A stretch of 64,000 nucleotides of DNA from Astyanax mexicanus (Eukaryota > Chordata > Actinopteri > Characiformes > Acestrorhamphidae): positions 17,572,001-17,636,000 of the forward strand of contig NC_064424.1 of the NCBI RefSeq assembly GCF_023375975.1, written 5' to 3'. The notes beneath the pieces are model-generated. The model was not told the origin of the DNA and made no database searches. It saw only the letters and a list, made by a program, of their open reading frames with translations. Both the position numbers and the translations under genes were made by a program. Positions 50,501 to 60,800 of the stretch are shown here, one piece after another. How positions within the stretch are numbered: position 1 is the stretch's first letter; the number at the start of each line of letters is the position of its first letter.

Positions 50501-53500
50501 CATCTGTTTTAAGACATTTGGTCTAGTGTCCAAGGTTGGAATTGTGAAGCCATTGAAGTTAATGTAGCTAACAGCATAAAAAAAAAATAATAAAACAAGA
50601 ACTGAACTGTTAAAGGAATACTCTGGAAAAAAAAAAACTGAAAGAACCTATTCCTGTTAACTAGGATGTGTTTTAGTGTCTGAGGTTTGCTAGAACTATT
50701 AAGCTAACAAAGCTAATTTAGCTAACAGCAACAAAAACAAAAAAACAAAACAAGAAATATTAAAGGAAAGCTCTAAATGTAAAGAATGTTTCCCTGTTTC
50801 TTTTATCTGTTTTAAGACATTTGGTCTAGTGTCCAAGGTTGGAATTGTGAAGCCATTGAAGTTAATGTAGCTAACAGCATAAAAAACCCCAAAATAAAAC
50901 AAGAACTGAACTGTTAAAGGAATACTCTGGAAAACTCTAGTCTAAATAACCTTTCCCTGTTTCTTTTCCCAGTTCACAACTAGGATGTGTTTTGGTGTCT
51001 ACGGTTTGTTAGAACTATTGAGCTAATGAAGCTAATTTAGCTAACAGCACCAAAAAAAAGAAAACAAGACCTAAACTAAAAAAGATTCCTAAGAATTCTA
51101 AGATTCCAAATGTAAATGTAAACAATTTTTCCCCGTTTCTTTGAACTGTTTTTAACTAGGACATATTTGGTCCAGTGTCCAAGGTTAGCTTAGAGCTGTT
51201 AAGCTAATGAAGCTAATGTAGCTAACAGCATGAGAAAAACAAGAACTAAACTGTTAAAGGTATATTCTGGAAAAAAAAACTAGTGTAAATAACCTTTTCT
51301 CTGTTTCTTTTCCCAGTTTTCAACTAGAATGTGTTTTGGTGCCTGAAGCGAGTGTGGAGCGGCGAAGCTAATGAAGCTAATTGAGCTAACAGACAAAGAA
51401 AAACAAGAATTCTCTGGAAAAATCTAATGTTATGAACTTTGCCCTGCTTTTTTTCTTCTCTGTTTTCAATTAGGACATATTTGTGTTGGTTTGGAGTATT
51501 TAAGCTAATAAAGCAATGTACTGTAACAAGTAACATAAGGATATATGTTTTTGCAAACTGCTTGCTTTAATTATTAGGCAATCATTAAAAAAACAGATAC
51601 ATTTAATTCCATAGATAAACTAGAACTGTAGCAGTGTAAATATAAGTGGTTGGTTACAATTACAATTTAATGCCAAAATGTCTGATTTACGAATAAGAAA
51701 TTTTAACAGAAACACCCCACAAGCTGTATTTCTTACTCAGAAAGTCAGGAGACTCTCACAAACCCCAAGTTTAGAATTTAAGATGGCTGCAATGCATATC
51801 AACAGTAGTAAAATAAGTAGTATTATATAATTAATTGACACACCTGATTATTTGTGTGTGACATTATTAGTAAATTAGTCATAAACACACAGTATTCTCC
51901 AACTTCTCTCTGTGGACATGATTCTATGGCTATTGTATGTGCAGCAAAATGCCATTTACTGTATTGTTATCAGCTGGTATCGCTAACAATACTAACAATC
52001 ATAACCTCATACAAAAAGTGGGATATTTTGACTGGATCTACCCCCCAAAAAATAGTAAATAATCACCAAAATGGTTGAATTAAACTCCAGCATCTCTAGC
52101 TAACATTCTTTTAAAATAATGTTTTGAAATTATCAGAATGTTTTAATGGAACGCCATGAGCTTGGGTGTGACGCAATTCACAGCTCCGACATCAGTCTGC
52201 TGAGGAAAATGGAACACATCACAAGTCTACACTTTACTTGCTAGCTACATCATCCTAGTATCTCCCGTGCAAATCCACACATCTCAGCTTATCGATTTCA
52301 TGTACAGTAATGCTAAACTACTCCTTTATTAATACCATAACTAAGTGCAGTGCATATAAAACACATCAACCATCCAGTACATACTGTCTGATCCCACGAC
52401 TACTCACCATGGTCATCTAACAATATGTTTTCCGGCTTCAAATCTCTGATGAGAGGAAAAAACAAACAGACAGGTCAAACTTCATCTCCTTATCAAATCA
52501 TTCATTTGAGCTTTATTTGTATAAGCCAAGTGGCAGAAGCACACGGCTGACCTGTAGACTATCCTCTCTCTGTGGAGATCTTCCAGACCACAGCAGATCT
52601 CAGCAGCGTAGAAGATCGCTCTCTTCTCCTCAAAGCCGGCCTCGCCCATGTGGTAGATATGGAACTTCAGGTCCCCCCCGTTCATCAGCGTGAGAACCAA
52701 GCATAGGGCATCTTTCGTCTCGTAGGCATACGCCAGACTCACCTTTAGAAGAAAAAGATGTGGCTGTTTTTGAGGCCTCACAGTAATGTTCTATAGCTTT
52801 ACTTAGCATGAGCGCTGGAAGTCATTCAAGCATGTGAAAATGGGAAACATGGGAAAATATATCTAACGTCTAAAGCCAAATCTGTAGAGACCGACTGACA
52901 GCCAAACATAACAACCCCCAAAATAGCATGCATAGTGTCAGCATGCGATCATATACACAAGCAGCAAAAACTGGCCCCACTTTTCTATAAGAACTTTTAG
53001 AACTTGATAATCTTAATAAGTCTTTACCCCTTTCAATCGTTATGTTTTTTATTGTATTACAGTTTTATTGTATTACAGTATTAAGACAGACACTAGTGGA
53101 ATGTCCCATGACTTTTGCCACATGTCCCATGAAAGCTAAAGAATGCTACACTGGCCCTGCAGAATATGTGTGTGGGGTCTGCTGCCTTAAATGTTAATCT
53201 GATATCTGCCAGATTTAAATTTTTGTTTGTATGGACAAATCTAGCCAGACACAGCCGGTCACATTCATTACCAACTTCTATGATGTATTCACATGAGAAT
53301 GTTAATGAACCATTTGCATACTGCTGTCCTATGACTTTTGGCATGTCAGTGTATATTAAAACTAAGCTACAAAAACAGTTCTTTAACGGTTCTTGAATTT
53401 AGTTCTTTCTCGGGGTGGTTTCAGCTTTTAGTGATTTTAGAATGAGGCACAAAACTGGACAGCCAATTACAACAAAGCCCATGTATTTTATTGTTTATCC

Positions 53501-56500
53501 TAAAGGCATAGTAATAAAGAAAGGCTGGACAACACAGATCTGGAAAAAATTAAGAGACCACTTAAGTTTTTTAATCAGTTTTTTCTGATTTTGCTATTTA
53601 TAGGTATATGTTTGAGTAAAATGAGCATGGTTGTTTTATTCTGTAAACTACGGACAACAGTTCTTCCAAATTCCAAATAACAATATTGTCATTTAGAGCA
53701 TTTATTTGAAGAAAATGAGAACAAGAAAAATGCAGAGATTTCAGACCATAAATAATGCAGAGAAAACAAGTTCATATTCATAAAGTTTTAAGTGTTCAGA
53801 AATCAATATTCATGCCACTCCTGGTGCACAAATTGAAGCAGTTCATCTTGGTTTGATGGCTTGTGCTCATTAATCTTCCTCTTGATTATATTCTAGAGGT
53901 TTTCAATTTGGTAAAATCAAAGAAAATAATCGTTTTTAAATGGTCTAATTTTTTTTAGAGCTGTATATGTGAATATAAGTTAAAAATTACTATCACTGTT
54001 TTTGGAACTTAAAAAATAAAAAAATACAACTTCCTAATGTAAAATAATAGGACACTACCCATTCCCAGAGTTCTGAACTCTATAAAAGGGGTCTATTCAA
54101 GGATATTAAAAGTAAGTCCTCATAGCATGACTTTATAGTGTAATAAATCCTAGCAACATTTATAGTCTAATATTTCTTGGGGTCCGGTGGGCCACGGAAA
54201 TAAAATGAGGACAGTTTTTCGCTTTGCGCTTTTGCGTTAGTTCTTTAGAGATACAATGAGTTTGGCTGTGCTTTTCCTTCGCAAGACGTTATGACGCAGT
54301 GACCGAGATCTAAAAGATAACCCACTCAAAATGGAGACATTGTGAGAACAACCAGTGCATTTAAGGTCGGGAAAAAGGCGGCTTCAATACTTACTACGAA
54401 CCGACTGTTGACCTTTTCCAGAATTTGCTTCTCATTCAGGGCCATGGATTCGCCTTTTCTCTTTTTGATCCTTTTCTTCTCCAACTTCTTACAGGCATAC
54501 ATCTTCCCTGTGGCACGCACCTGGCATGCACAGACCTTGGGGAAAAAGCAGAAAAGGGGATGAAGGGTTAATTCTTGAGGAAAGTTCCTCCACAAACGCT
54601 CTTTTGTGGACATCAAAGTGTCTCCAAGCTCGTCCAGCTGAAGTGCAACATAAGGGTAATAGTGCAGCAGCAAAAGCAGACACATGTAGCTAGTCAGAGC
54701 ATACAAAGAAATGTTTGAGCATAGCTTTTACATGTGGATAGGCCTTAGATCGTTCATTTTCAAAGCCTAAAAAAGAAATTTGGTCGAGTTACAAGCATAA
54801 AATCTGACCTTTTATACAGTTAGCTGCTATATAAAACTCTTGTACAATTCACTTTGACTTTGGGCTCTAGATTGTAGATCAGACCACAGTTAGATTGTGG
54901 CTGATCTGGGTATCTTCTGGTATGTCATATTTCTATGTAAAACAAACAACAACATCTATGCTGGGTGCTTTAAACCCCTCCAGTCTATGCCTGGCATTAG
55001 GCATGGTGCCAACTGTTTCATGTTTATCTGCTTCACAGACTCTACTCTGTTGCTAATACTTTTCTATGAGGACTATGCAAGCTGTGTGTTTATTTGCACA
55101 TCAGTCTCAGCAATAGATGCAGCTGAATGCATTCAGTAGAAGAAGTTTTTTACAAACATCTAGATATATAGCATGTCTTTTAGTGAAAAAATAAGAATAA
55201 ATTACAATAAATGTTTGTTATGTAAGATAATGTAACTTACCTCACCGAATCCGCCCTTCCCCAATACCCTGTACTGTCGGAATGTGTTTTTTGTAACTGG
55301 TTGTCTGTTGAAAAGAGACAAAATTACAAAACATGTAAAAATGTTAAAACATACATTATACATATAAAACATAAATATGCATCTTTATAAATATAATATG
55401 AGCATATGTTTTTATAGTAAAATGAAGCACAGATTCTCTGGTACACCACAGAGATATAAACCTACTTATCAGGGCATAGTGATAAAAAATGCTGACTCTG
55501 ATGCTCCTCCAACCATTTACCGTAAGAATCATCTTTGCGCCAAGTTGCTTTAGGCAGCTTTCATTTGCTTTAAGAAATAGCAATGCCACAGAAAACATTA
55601 ATATAATAAATAATATTATTTTGTATGTCTGTATGTGTGTATTCCAAGTGTGTTTTCATACCCAATAAAGAACTGATACCATTGTTGAATTAATAAACCC
55701 AATACTTCACATGTAGAACTTATGTAAGGCATCAGGATTGGCTTATAATTACTTTAAATGTTTGTAAGGCAAAGTATATAACAAAGTAGATACAAATGTA
55801 CTGAACTGCTATTTATTTGTCACTAAAATAAACATTTGTATAGGGCAGCATTTAAATACAAAATTACGTAATTATCAAAATGTAAGTGAACAACAGATCT
55901 GCTTATTTTTTAATAAACAAACGAGCACTCATTAATCTGTGGACGAAACTCAAGGACATATGTTCAGATTTGTATACATGCATGGATGGTTGCTGTGAGT
56001 TTTAAAATATGGATTTTATTTCTGTAAATAAGTACATTTTAGCTGTTTTTGCCCACTGCATTTAGCAGCATTTGGAATGGGGCATCCCTACTTGTTAGTG
56101 AGGGTAGTCAACATTAAAAACTTTGTATGTATATTTAATGCATCATTATATGCAGTTCATATAGTAAAGTTTTCAGTAGTTTTTGTGTATATTCTGATGT
56201 TATATACATTATCAAATGCACTTAAATCACTTAATGCCAAAAATTGATTTTAATCTATTGACCTAGGGGCCCAAGACATTTACACAGCATTCCATATGAA
56301 TCCCAGTTGTATAGTATGCAGCAGTCATGACACTGATAGTCTGACTGAGAGTGGTTTAGTGGGCCTCTTAGGAATGTGGCGTAAAAGGAATTTATCCCAG
56401 ATTATCATTTCTGTTCTGTCTGTATTATTTTATATGGGGAACTTGCCCAGGCTTGCTTTTCCACTTCCAGGTTGAGGACGTTTCTTGGACTAATGCAAAT

Positions 56501-57982
56501 AAACAGTGGGGGGGACAGAGTTCACATCTGGTTTGCATAAGCTTGTCTTCATAAATAAATCTCCATACCCAAAGGGATACGCAGATTTTCTCAGGGACGT
56601 TAAGTTGGGCTGTAATACCACCCTTGTCCATAATACCAAATGCTCATGGGACCGTATTATGACTTCTTTATAAAGTCAATATTACTGAAAATGAAAACAC
56701 ATGACCACTGAAAAGAGTTCAAGCACTCTAAACAAACACAGTTTTACTGTATCAGTGGTCAGAGAACTTGGCTGCGACTCAAGAAGTCATGGGTTCCATT
56801 GTGGCTGATGGCTAGTGCCACTGCACTGTGGGGAGCGGAGGCACTGGATAATGTCAGAAAAGGAGCATCAGCAAAATTGCACATATTGGTCTCACAGGCT
56901 TAATAAGAAAGTGTACAACAGTTCTGGTACCTTTCAAGCCATTTCCACTGTAGGAAGCGGTTGAAGAACATGCTGTCGAGGTAGTCTGCGAAGGGAGCCA
57001 CACTCAGGTAGTCGTGGATCAATCTAGAAAAGAAGAGAATAAATATTTAAAACAAATAATTTCAGATTTTTTTAGGTAAGGAAAAAGCTAATGGCTAAAC
57101 AGTAATCAGGAGTCACCCCTAGCCCTACCACCCCTTGCCTAGGGGTACGGTGTCCAGCTTCCTGTTGGGATACAGGGGTAGGGTGAAGTTTTAGGGTTAC
57201 ATTGCCCATAAACAGAAAATTTTTAGAGGCACACGCCGAATTAGAAACGACAAGATGGCTACACAAGTAACACAAAAAAAAACAAATATAATACTTTCCT
57301 TGTTAAAATTTACAATATCCATTGTATTACCTTAGTTTCACATAGTTTCAATGTATAATGGCCCCTTTTTCATAACAAGCATAAAATATTATTAGTTGTT
57401 TGTAGCTAGCTAAATTTCCGTCCCCACCTTAAATATTGCAGCACCAGTTAATAAGGCTGCTGCAACCCTTCTAATGAATGCATGTCAGTATAAGAGTTTA
57501 GAGTTTAGATTCTCTGCCCAAGCCTAAGCCTGAACTCGGGCCGGGCGAAGATTTCCCACCACTTTCATTGGGTCGTGTCGGGCTCAAGAAAATGGTCTGT
57601 GATGTAGACGTTTGTTTTTTAATGTAATTTTTATTTTATATAAAGCTATGGTGTGATAATCACAATATAGCAAAGTAAAAATACAAAGGGTCTAAGCTCT
57701 AACTGGTACTTACTTTGTACACTCCATAAAGAGCTCTTTACAGGCCTCCTGTTCCAAGCGTTCGGCACATTTAGACGCCATCTCCTCCGACACCTCAGCG
57801 ACGTGGTCCTCTGACTGTAGACAAACACATGTTTGCAACCAATATTTGATTTTTTTTTAATATATGGAAATAAAAACTGAGTCTGAGTTTGTGATGAGTG
57901 TTACCTTTGGATTAAGAAACTTGTCAAGGACTTCCTGTCCACATTCCTTCCGCTTCTCATCTTGGGTTACTTCATACTCAGC
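41521..57982 (-). CDS. grk6: G protein-coupled receptor kinase 6, 13 coding exons, 5' end outside window
   Basis: Serine/threonine kinase of the GRK4/5/6 subfamily; it phosphorylates agonist-occupied GPCRs at the plasma membrane and so promotes arrestin binding. Exons in transcript order: 57982-57905, 57814-57714, 57023-56931, 55304-55241, 54535-54395, 52742-52552, 52445-52408, 48040-47951, 46899-46691, 45878-45744, 45499-45362, 43390-43256, 41571-41521; phases match at every join, giving 487 codons. Numbered within this fragment: RH-domain part 1-98, P-loop GKGGFGEV 106-113, catalytic Lys 128 (YACKK), YRDLKPEN with catalytic Asp 224, DLG (the GRK form of DFG) 242-244, APE 266-268, AGC tail to about 427, C-terminal DCCGNC then PTRL. 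Adding 87 to the kinase residues gives the human numbers (K215, D311), so the missing N-terminus is about 87 codons. The stretches [20 protein letters not shown] and [12 protein letters not shown] favour GRK6 over GRK5. Same strand as and upstream of prr7, as in human. No frame break seen. Confidence 0.96.
41572..43255 (-). other. grk6 last intron
   Basis: 1684 bp. Holds a nested pair of MITEs near its 3' end (41601-41990; see separate entry). The remaining sequence is AT-rich with no recognisable gene. Confidence 0.85.
41640..41956. mobile_element. MITE with 14-bp perfect TIRs and 9-bp TSD, nested in another MITE
   Basis: AGACATAATATACG at 41642-41655 has its exact inverted copy CGTATATTATGTCT at 41940-41953. 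The 317-bp element is flanked by ACTGGTGGT at 41631-41639 and again at 41957-41965. The flanks (cagtggttcttaaactg from 41601 and gtggtacacaaa after the element) look like a hAT-type short element interrupted by it. A 9-bp duplication would fit Mutator-like elements; an 8-bp hAT duplication plus one chance base is the alternative. Confidence 0.7.
43256..43390 (-). CDS. grk6: grk6 exon, C-terminal region
   Basis: 135 bp, 45 codons; [20 protein letters not shown], then [22 protein letters not shown]. The GLLQRLF segment is the amphipathic membrane-binding helix of GRK4/5/6. Acceptor ctacag, donor CAG|gtatgt. Confidence 0.94.
43391..45361 (-). other. grk6 intron
   Basis: 1971 bp. Contains the DNA element at 44172-44630. 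The rest is AT-rich unique-looking sequence without coding features. Confidence 0.8.
44172..44630. mobile_element. non-autonomous DNA element, TTAA-type ends
   Basis: Left end TTAGGGCATTTTCACGG and right end TGGTATGAAAACACCCTTAA form imperfect inverted repeats. The right side has TTAA (44631-44634) and the left cTTAg, suggesting a decayed TTAA target site as used by piggyBac/Kolobok families. The internal sequence is non-coding. Confidence 0.5.
45362..45499 (-). CDS. grk6: grk6 exon, AGC kinase tail
   Basis: 138 bp, 46 codons; [20 protein letters not shown], then the active-site tether and [12 protein letters not shown]. Acceptor gtgcag, donor GAG|gtcaga. Confidence 0.95.
45744..45878 (-). 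CDS. grk6: grk6 exon, kinase C-lobe end
   Basis: 135 bp, 45 codons; [15 protein letters not shown], then [17 protein letters not shown]. The R-L-G-C motif and the start of the AGC tail are typical of GRKs. Acceptor cacag, donor GAT|gtaagt. Confidence 0.95.
45879..46690 (-). other. grk6 intron with dispersed repeat
   Basis: 812 bp. About 46415-46600 holds a dispersed repeat (tggatcagacacagcagtgc, ctggagtttttaaacactg) that is the reverse of the copy at 26115-26240. Confidence 0.6.
46691..46899 (-). CDS. grk6: grk6 exon, APE motif to kinase C-lobe
   Basis: 209 bp, 69 full codons; [20 protein letters not shown], then [20 protein letters not shown]. The APE Ala is split across the junction. Acceptor ttccag, donor ATG|gtcagc. 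Confidence 0.96.
46900..47950 (-). other. grk6 intron with candidate hAT MITE
   Basis: 1051 bp. 47036-47196 starts CAGTGGTGCCCAGTG and ends CTGGACATCCCTGCTG, a weak inverted pair in the style of hAT MITEs, without a clean 8-bp duplication. The rest is AT-rich. Confidence 0.4.
47951..48040 (-). CDS. grk6: grk6 exon, DLG motif and activation segment
   Basis: 90 bp; [20 protein letters not shown], then GRVGTVGYM. GRKs carry DLG in place of DFG. Acceptor catcag, donor ATGG|gtaaga. Upstream lies the 4.4-kb intron that carries the ~150-bp tandem repeat. Confidence 0.95.
48432..48946 (+). mobile_element. Tc1-like internally deleted element (copy 3)
   Basis: Ends ctgctctgggaaaaaa and ttttttccagagctg are imperfect TIRs of the family also seen at 17293, 23153, 53535 and 61002. 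The plus strand reads like the C-terminal end of a Tc1 transposase (SNQAEL, then a HQEW-like stretch), here with a small deletion relative to the other copies. Lies in a grk6 intron, antisense to the gene. Confidence 0.75.
49565..51510. repeat. degenerate minisatellite, ~150-bp unit, in grk6 intron
   Basis: About 13 diverged units recur. Each has, in order, tttcttttcccagtttt, aactaggatgtgttttggtg, aggtttgcttagaactg, aagctaatgaagctaatgta, gctaacagca and gttaaaggaatactctgg. A ~290-bp dimer (50354-50638 and 50639-50930) is repeated almost exactly, a local higher-order unit. The poly-A pieces vary in length between units. Confidence 0.85.
52408..52445 (-). CDS. grk6: grk6 micro-exon, catalytic loop
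   Basis: 38 bp; completes Arg and encodes [12 protein letters not shown] plus the first base of a Gly codon. Holds the catalytic Asp and the metal-binding Asn. Acceptor catcag, donor CATG|gtgagt. Too short for ORF searches, so found by phase matching with both neighbours. Confidence 0.94.
52446..52551 (-). other. short grk6 intron
   Basis: 106 bp between the YRD half-codon exon and the catalytic micro-exon; no repeats. Confidence 0.85.
52552..52742 (-). CDS. grk6: grk6 exon, kinase hinge and C-lobe start
   Basis: 191 bp; [20 protein letters not shown] is the hinge region, followed by [13 protein letters not shown] and [14 protein letters not shown]. It ends inside the Arg codon of the catalytic YRD. 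Acceptor ctaaag, donor AG|gtcagc. The HIYHMG and [18 protein letters not shown] wording is GRK6-like. Confidence 0.96.
52743..54394 (-). other. grk6 intron
   Basis: 1652 bp; contains a dispersed repeat at 53100-53350 (two direct copies of ccatgacttttg / ctatgacttttgg) and the Tc1 derivative at 53535-53963. Confidence 0.75.
53535..53963 (-). mobile_element. Tc1-like internally deleted element (copy 4)
   Basis: Ends CAGATCTGGAAAAAATTAAG and ttttttttagagctg (TIR family CAGCTCTGGAAAAAA). The minus strand retains the end of a Tc1 transposase reading. Lies in a grk6 intron in the gene's own sense. Confidence 0.75.
54395..54535 (-). CDS. grk6: grk6 exon, kinase N-lobe with catalytic lysine
   Basis: 141 bp, 47 codons from [11 protein letters not shown] to VNSRFV. 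Contains the ATP-anchoring lysine in MYACKK, the basic stretch [11 protein letters not shown] (a likely phospholipid/nuclear-localisation type patch in this subfamily) and the alpha-C glutamate region EKQILEK. Acceptor cccaag, donor GTA|gtaagt. Confidence 0.96.
54536..55240 (-). other. grk6 intron
   Basis: 705 bp; no repeat family or coding feature recognised. Confidence 0.75.
55241..55304 (-). CDS. grk6: grk6 exon, kinase start and P-loop
   Basis: 64 bp; [20 protein letters not shown] followed by E. Holds the glycine-rich ATP-binding loop. Acceptor caacag, donor GAG|gtaagt. Confidence 0.95.
55305..56930 (-). other. grk6 intron
   Basis: 1626 bp, AT-rich. 56755-56870 resembles a weak tRNA-derived fragment (ggtcagagaacttgg then catgggttcc), too diverged to call a SINE with confidence. 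Confidence 0.6.
56931..57023 (-). CDS. grk6: grk6 exon, RH domain / kinase linker
   Basis: 93 bp; encodes [20 protein letters not shown] and then [10 protein letters not shown], a hallmark GRK4/5/6 sequence just before the kinase domain. Acceptor ttctag, donor AAAG|gtacca. The split Arg codon is completed by the next exon. Confidence 0.93.
57024..57713 (-). other. grk6 intron
   Basis: 690 bp; 57070-57250 has a short unassigned stretch with more GC, otherwise AT-rich. Nothing coding. Confidence 0.7.
57714..57814 (-). CDS. grk6: grk6 exon, RH domain
   Basis: 101 bp; begins [11 protein letters not shown] and ends ELFMECT plus two bases of a Lys codon. Acceptor ctacag, donor AA|gtaagt. The intron to the preceding exon is only 90 bp. 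This is the least conserved part of GRKs, so the call rests on splice phase and the flanking exons as well as the CKELF-type motif. Confidence 0.88.
57905..57982 (-). CDS. grk6: grk6 exon, RH domain (first exon in window)
   Basis: 78 bp, 26 codons, [10 protein letters not shown]...FLNPK, phase 0 at both ends. The acceptor reads ttgtag and the donor AAG|gtaaca. The first residue corresponds to about residue 88 of human GRK6. The preceding coding exons were searched for between 58 and 64 kb on this strand and not found. Confidence 0.9.
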
Positions 57983-58710
57983 CTACAATGGTCAACCGAG
58001 ACACACACACACACACACACACACACAGTCATACACAACAAACACACAGTCATACACAACACACACACATGCATTGAGTCATTATGTAGCAAAAGGAAAA
58101 TGTCTAAATTCCAGAAACTCCAGACAAAAAGGCTTATCCCAACACCCCTTTCCCCCACAAATTCATAACAATAGTACAAGAAACAGAAGCACAAATTACA
58201 GTTTGTTCCATCTAGTGCTGCATTCAGACACTCTTGTTGATCTGAATTACTCTGGAAGGTCTTCTATCTTCTATGCTCTCTTTGCACTCGGCACAGTCGG
58301 ACAAGCAGCAAGCAGCTTGTGCTAGGCATAGCATTATATTACATTACCAACTTGCTAAAAGCATAAAGCTCAAGATTTCCAGATGAAAGTCTCACTTGTG
58401 AAATTTGACACTAATTCAAGTTCATTAACTCACATTCGCATAAGGCTACAGTACATTCATAACGTCCAAACTGCAACGGTTCAAGGCAATTACACAATTT
58501 CAAAGAAAGAACATGTGCTTGGAGTACTTCCTCAATTAGATAAACACGTTTCAGTCATGTCATGCCTTAACCCTCATGTCATATTTAGGCTGGAAATAAC
58601 AAAAGCATGCTAAAATTTAAAAAACAAGTATTGAAGTTACAAACCAGACATAAAAACATAGTGTTTCTTACATTTATTTTGAGCTTTATTTAATTTTAGA
58701 CAGTATAAAT

Positions 58711-59704
58711 CAGGGGTCTCAAAGTACCGGCCCGCGGGCCGGACGCGGTTTCATACGGCCCCTCACGGATTAACAAAATAAGCATACATCTGGCCCGCAA
58801 TTCAATTTAATTATTTATGCTTTATTATGTTCGTTTTCATATTTTATCTTAACTTGTATTTTGGTGTGTGTGTGTGTGTGTGGTTTTTGTTTTTTTGCTT
58901 ACGCTGCGTTGCCTGCTTTAATAGTCTTCAGTAGCCTTCAACAATTTAACCTTGCTGCCGTGGTGTGTCCACTAAACTCCGTAGTTATAAACATCATAGC
59001 AGCGCGCTAACTGACCTGTTTATAATGTAATCCGAGCAGTGACTCCGTGAAGGCTGCTCTAAACTGCTGCTTGGGCTGAAAGATGAACTGTAGAGAGCTG
59101 TATTATCCGGTTAGTGGGGTTATTTTATTTCATACACAGAAGAACTTAAATTTTAAAAACGCTCCAGACTGGCTCAGCTGTGCTCTGTAGCCCGTGGCTG
59201 GGCTGTAGCTCTGACTTAGTAAAGACTGCGGGCTGGTGCTGTTGCTGCTGCAGCTCCTACTAGTGGTTGGATGAGGAACTGCTAAATCTGAGGAAATGCT
59301 AAATCTGTCTCATGTTCTTAACAGCTCACAATTTTAGATTTTATATTTATTAAGCCTTATTTCAGTATCAAACGTTTTGATCAAAGTTAATATAACTTGT
59401 ATTTTATGTCATTCCTATTCACTTGAATAGTTTGGTTCTTGATTGATGGAGTTTTTGGATTTCATAACATGACAAATTAAAAGGATTTATGTTAATAGAG
59501 CAACAAGCAAACATTTTTTCAATGCAACTGTAATATTTGATTGAATAAATAATATATTGAGAGTTATTTAACATTAAGGAGTAATTACATTCATTTTATA
59601 TTACATCTGGTTACATTTTCTTATATTTATAAGTTACATCTGGCCCTCAGAGGACAGCCAATATGCCAATGTGGCCCTCGGCCAAAATGAGTTTGACACC
59701 CCTG
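58711..59704. mobile_element. hAT-family non-autonomous element with 8-bp TSD
   Basis: 994 bp. Left end CAGGGGTCTCAAAG, right end TTTGACACCCCTG (inverted). Subterminal ccggcccgcgggccgg and ggccctcggcc are also inverted-like. Perfect 8-bp target duplication GTATAAAT at 58703-58710 and 59705-59712, the hallmark of hAT insertion. No transposase frame. Contains a GT microsatellite (58864-58880). Confidence 0.92.
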
Positions 59705-59718
59705 GTATAAATCCAAGA

Positions 59719-60237
59719 CAGTGCTGGGCGATTATGTCCCAAAAAAGGTCTTAAATTAACGAAAAATTGATTTTTGATTAAAATCGACCCCCCCTTACCT
59801 TCCACACCCCCTATATACACACGTGGAGAAACTCACACAGTGACGGACACTGAAGTTACTTCAGAATGCAGGTTTGTGACTGAAAATTGAGAAATTATGC
59901 ACTAAATGAGTTACTAAGAAAAACTTTGAGGAAGCGATTATTATTGTTTTCCACAATTAATCACAGATCCTCACTGGAGAGCGATGATGCTGCAGTTTTT
60001 AGAAATGGTAGGATTTATCCCACTGGGTGTTCTGGAACAGTAATGGAACTCGGTATGAGCTCAGTCTTCGGACTGAATGACGGATAAACACTACAGAAAT
60101 GAGTAGCGTTTTCGGATATTTTAGAATAAAAAGATAAAATGTCTGTACGTAAAATCGCGATTACTCCATTTTAAAATCGCATTAAAACTGTAATTCAAAT
60201 TAACCAAAATAATCATTAAAAAAAACGCCCAGCACTA
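59719..60237. mobile_element. second hAT-like MITE with 8-bp TSD
   Basis: 519 bp. Ends CAGTGCTGGGCG and CGCCCAGCACTA are inverted. Flanks ATCCAAGA (59711-59718) and ATTCAAGA (60238-60245) match at 7 of 8. Starts 6 bp after the target duplication of the neighbouring hAT element. Non-coding. Confidence 0.85.
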
Positions 60238-60309
60238 ATTCAAGATATATTTCATACTTTACCACAAATAAATTACACCTTTTTACCACATAATTTGTTG
60301 TGTTTTGTC

Positions 60310-60800
60310 ACGGAGGATGGCAAGAAATTCTAAAAGTGTTAAGGTGTTCCTTTGTCCCTTTGCTCTTCCTGCAAATATTTCTTGGGGTATAAAACAGCAT
60401 TGGGTTCTTGTTGTAAGATAATTTTTTTTTTAATTCTCCACACATTTTCTTTTAGAGACAGGTCAGAACTGCAAACAGGCCAGTTCCATACCCATACCCT
60501 CTTCTTCTGCAGCCATGCTTTTTTTTAACCATGTGGTTTTGCATTATCGTCCTGGAATATAAGTCATCTTTGGATGGGAGACCATGGCATCCACTGTGTG
60601 ATGGTCCATTCCAGTAGCTTCTGAGCAAAGAGATGTTGAAGCCGCTTTACTTCGGAACATAATTAACCAAAGATTCTGTTTTGCACAGAAAAGTTTTAAG
60701 TGGCATTTGTGAATGTAACTCTGTACCGAAGTGCTAAACAATGGTTTACCAAAGTAATCCCTTGTTCATTTGGTTCCATCAGCTATTGTTAAAAGACTTT
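60310..60800 (-). mobile_element. DNA transposon relic, family uncertain
   Basis: Contains phrases such as caggccagttccatacccat and tcgtcctggaatataagtca that resemble a widespread fish DNA transposon. The minus strand has a short open stretch (MDHHTVDAMVSHPKMTY). No clean ends seen, so family not assigned. Confidence 0.4.

Larger units (their letters stand above)
48041..52407 (-). other. grk6 intron, 4.4 kb
   Basis: The largest complete grk6 intron here. It contains a Tc1 derivative (48432-48946) and the ~150-bp tandem array (49565-51510). 48960-49400 and 51530-52400 are AT-rich and otherwise featureless. Confidence 0.85.

Noticed and set aside
56755..56870. SINE copy in a grk6 intron
   Set aside because: Only vague A-box and B-box similarity; no shared body with the other SINE copies.
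57864..58325. 153-codon plus-strand open frame
   Set aside because: It runs antisense over a grk6 exon and through a CA microsatellite; composition is Thr/His repeats from CA and there is no domain.
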